Shown here one piece after another: positions 63,345-64,000 of a stretch of DNA of 64,000 nt (within the stretch, counting starts at the first letter, position 1; every line of letters starts with the position of its first letter). Both the position numbers and the translations under genes were made by a program. Source of the DNA: Oegoconia quadripuncta (Eukaryota > Arthropoda > Insecta > Lepidoptera > Autostichidae); contig OX438753.1 in NCBI GenBank assembly GCA_949316235.1, positions 20,826,801 through 20,890,800 on the forward strand. Reading direction: 5' to 3'. Below the pieces are notes generated by a model, which saw only the letters and a program-made list of their open reading frames with translations, was not told where the DNA came from and made no database searches.

Positions 63345-63515
63345 CCAAGGAACCATAGTCGCATTCGATCAAAACATTTTCGATTACCTGCTGAAACCAC
63401 CTTTACTACGGAAGTCCAACTATTTTCGTCTGAATTCGGCTATGGTTGCTAGTGGAAAGTTGTTCGTAATCAGGAGTGGAGTCATCAGACGAAAATTGTT
63501 GGATTTAAAATTAGG
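63345..63515. repeat. MITE-P2-type copy without ends
   Basis: CCCCAAGGAACCATAGTCGC, TTCGATCAAAACATTTTCGA, TCGGCTATGGTTGCTAGTGG, 'GTTCGTAATCAGGAGTGGAG'. The palindromic interior of MITE-P2; it starts right after the LINE-G piece. Confidence 0.6.
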
Positions 63516-63849
63516 GCTTTTTAGGGCGACGATATGCCTGTTGGGCTTTTTAAGACTCAAATTTTTAGGGGCAATCAGTCTAAAACGAGAAATTTGACTT
63601 CTAATAAAAAAAATATAATTTAAAAGCTAAGTAACATTTTATTACACGGCTACATACTCGTACTCTATTAAAATGGGTATTTTTTTGAGGAGTTGGTAAC
63701 CCTGTGAAAAGAATAACTTTACTAAATGAAATAAACATTGTACCTTTCGCCTTTTGCATATATTAATTTCTGTCCTGTGTTTGTTTAATGTATATACGGT
63801 TATGATTGAAATATCTCTGACCACTCTATTTTGGATATAGGTTGAGTAT
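63516..63849. other. Spacer
   Basis: 63735-63790 shows a LINE-like 'CCTTTCGCCTTTTGCATATA'. Otherwise nothing. Confidence 0.3.
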
Positions 63850-63925
63850 GTATAAGAATAAGAATAAGAATAATTTATTTAACCACAGGTAAATTCAGTA
63901 GTTTACAACCGGTAAAATTTTGTAA
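63850..63925 (-). repeat. LINE tail ending in AAGAAT complement
   Basis: AAGAATAAGAATAAGAATAA, then TTTAACCACAGGTAAATTCA and TTACAACCGGTAAAA; almost the same as 33998-34065. Confidence 0.65.
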
Positions 63926-64000
63926 TATTCATTAGAATTTCTAAAAGTACGTTCCCAGCTGATGCTCATGCTAAGCATTAAAAATACTTGTGTTATAAGC

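Overview
The window looks like gene-poor intergenic DNA from a lepidopteran (moth or butterfly) genome. It is AT-rich and eukaryotic. I recognise no host gene, rRNA, functional tRNA, CRISPR array or operon. Almost every short open frame falls inside a dispersed repeat or is an ordinary chance frame. The lepidopteran assignment is inferred from repeat style: tRNA-headed SINEs, 5'-truncated LINE tails ending in AATAAA plus GATT, GATA, AAGAAT or TATTG microsatellites, Helitron-like ends with CCGCGGGCGGAAAGCTAG, and mariner and other TA-flanked MITEs.

Layout. 1-8.2 kb: a small foldback element, LINE coding relics, SINE-A and SINE-B copies, Helitron-like ends, and a LINE C-terminal pseudogene. 8.2-10.6 kb: a 2.35-kb transposon-like unit with an OTU-protease-like fragment, a GAGT microsatellite and a GC-rich terminal hairpin. 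10.6-18.7 kb: MITEs with nested SINEs, a cluster of GCATGC-type motifs, a LINE C-terminus and two unrecognised open frames. 18.7-21.5 kb: a second direct copy of the 2.35-kb unit, preceded by an inverted partial copy. 21.5-35 kb: LINE tails, SINEs, a MITE with a nested LINE tail, a GC-rich relic. 35.2-39 kb: two related LTR-like sequences, the first followed by a possible primer-binding site, a mariner MITE, and a decayed frame with a signal-peptide-like start. 39-47 kb: SINEs, LINE tails and a nearly perfect 137-bp inverted repeat around an LTR-end-like spacer. 47-64 kb: more MITEs, SINEs (two with a head fused to an unrelated tail), a GATTTTTG-type 8-bp satellite and a LINE pseudogene split by a mariner fragment.

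How the parts relate. SINE-A shares about 25 nt at its 3' end with LINE-G, the family encoding an NSLPASVF C-terminus, so LINE-G may supply its retrotransposition machinery. Target-site duplications let several insertions be ordered in time, for example SINE-A inside MITE-J and inside repeat-K. Family letters (SINE-A/B/C/S4, LINE-G, MITE-J/P and so on) are local names used only here. All family assignments come from reading and internal comparison; no database was searched.
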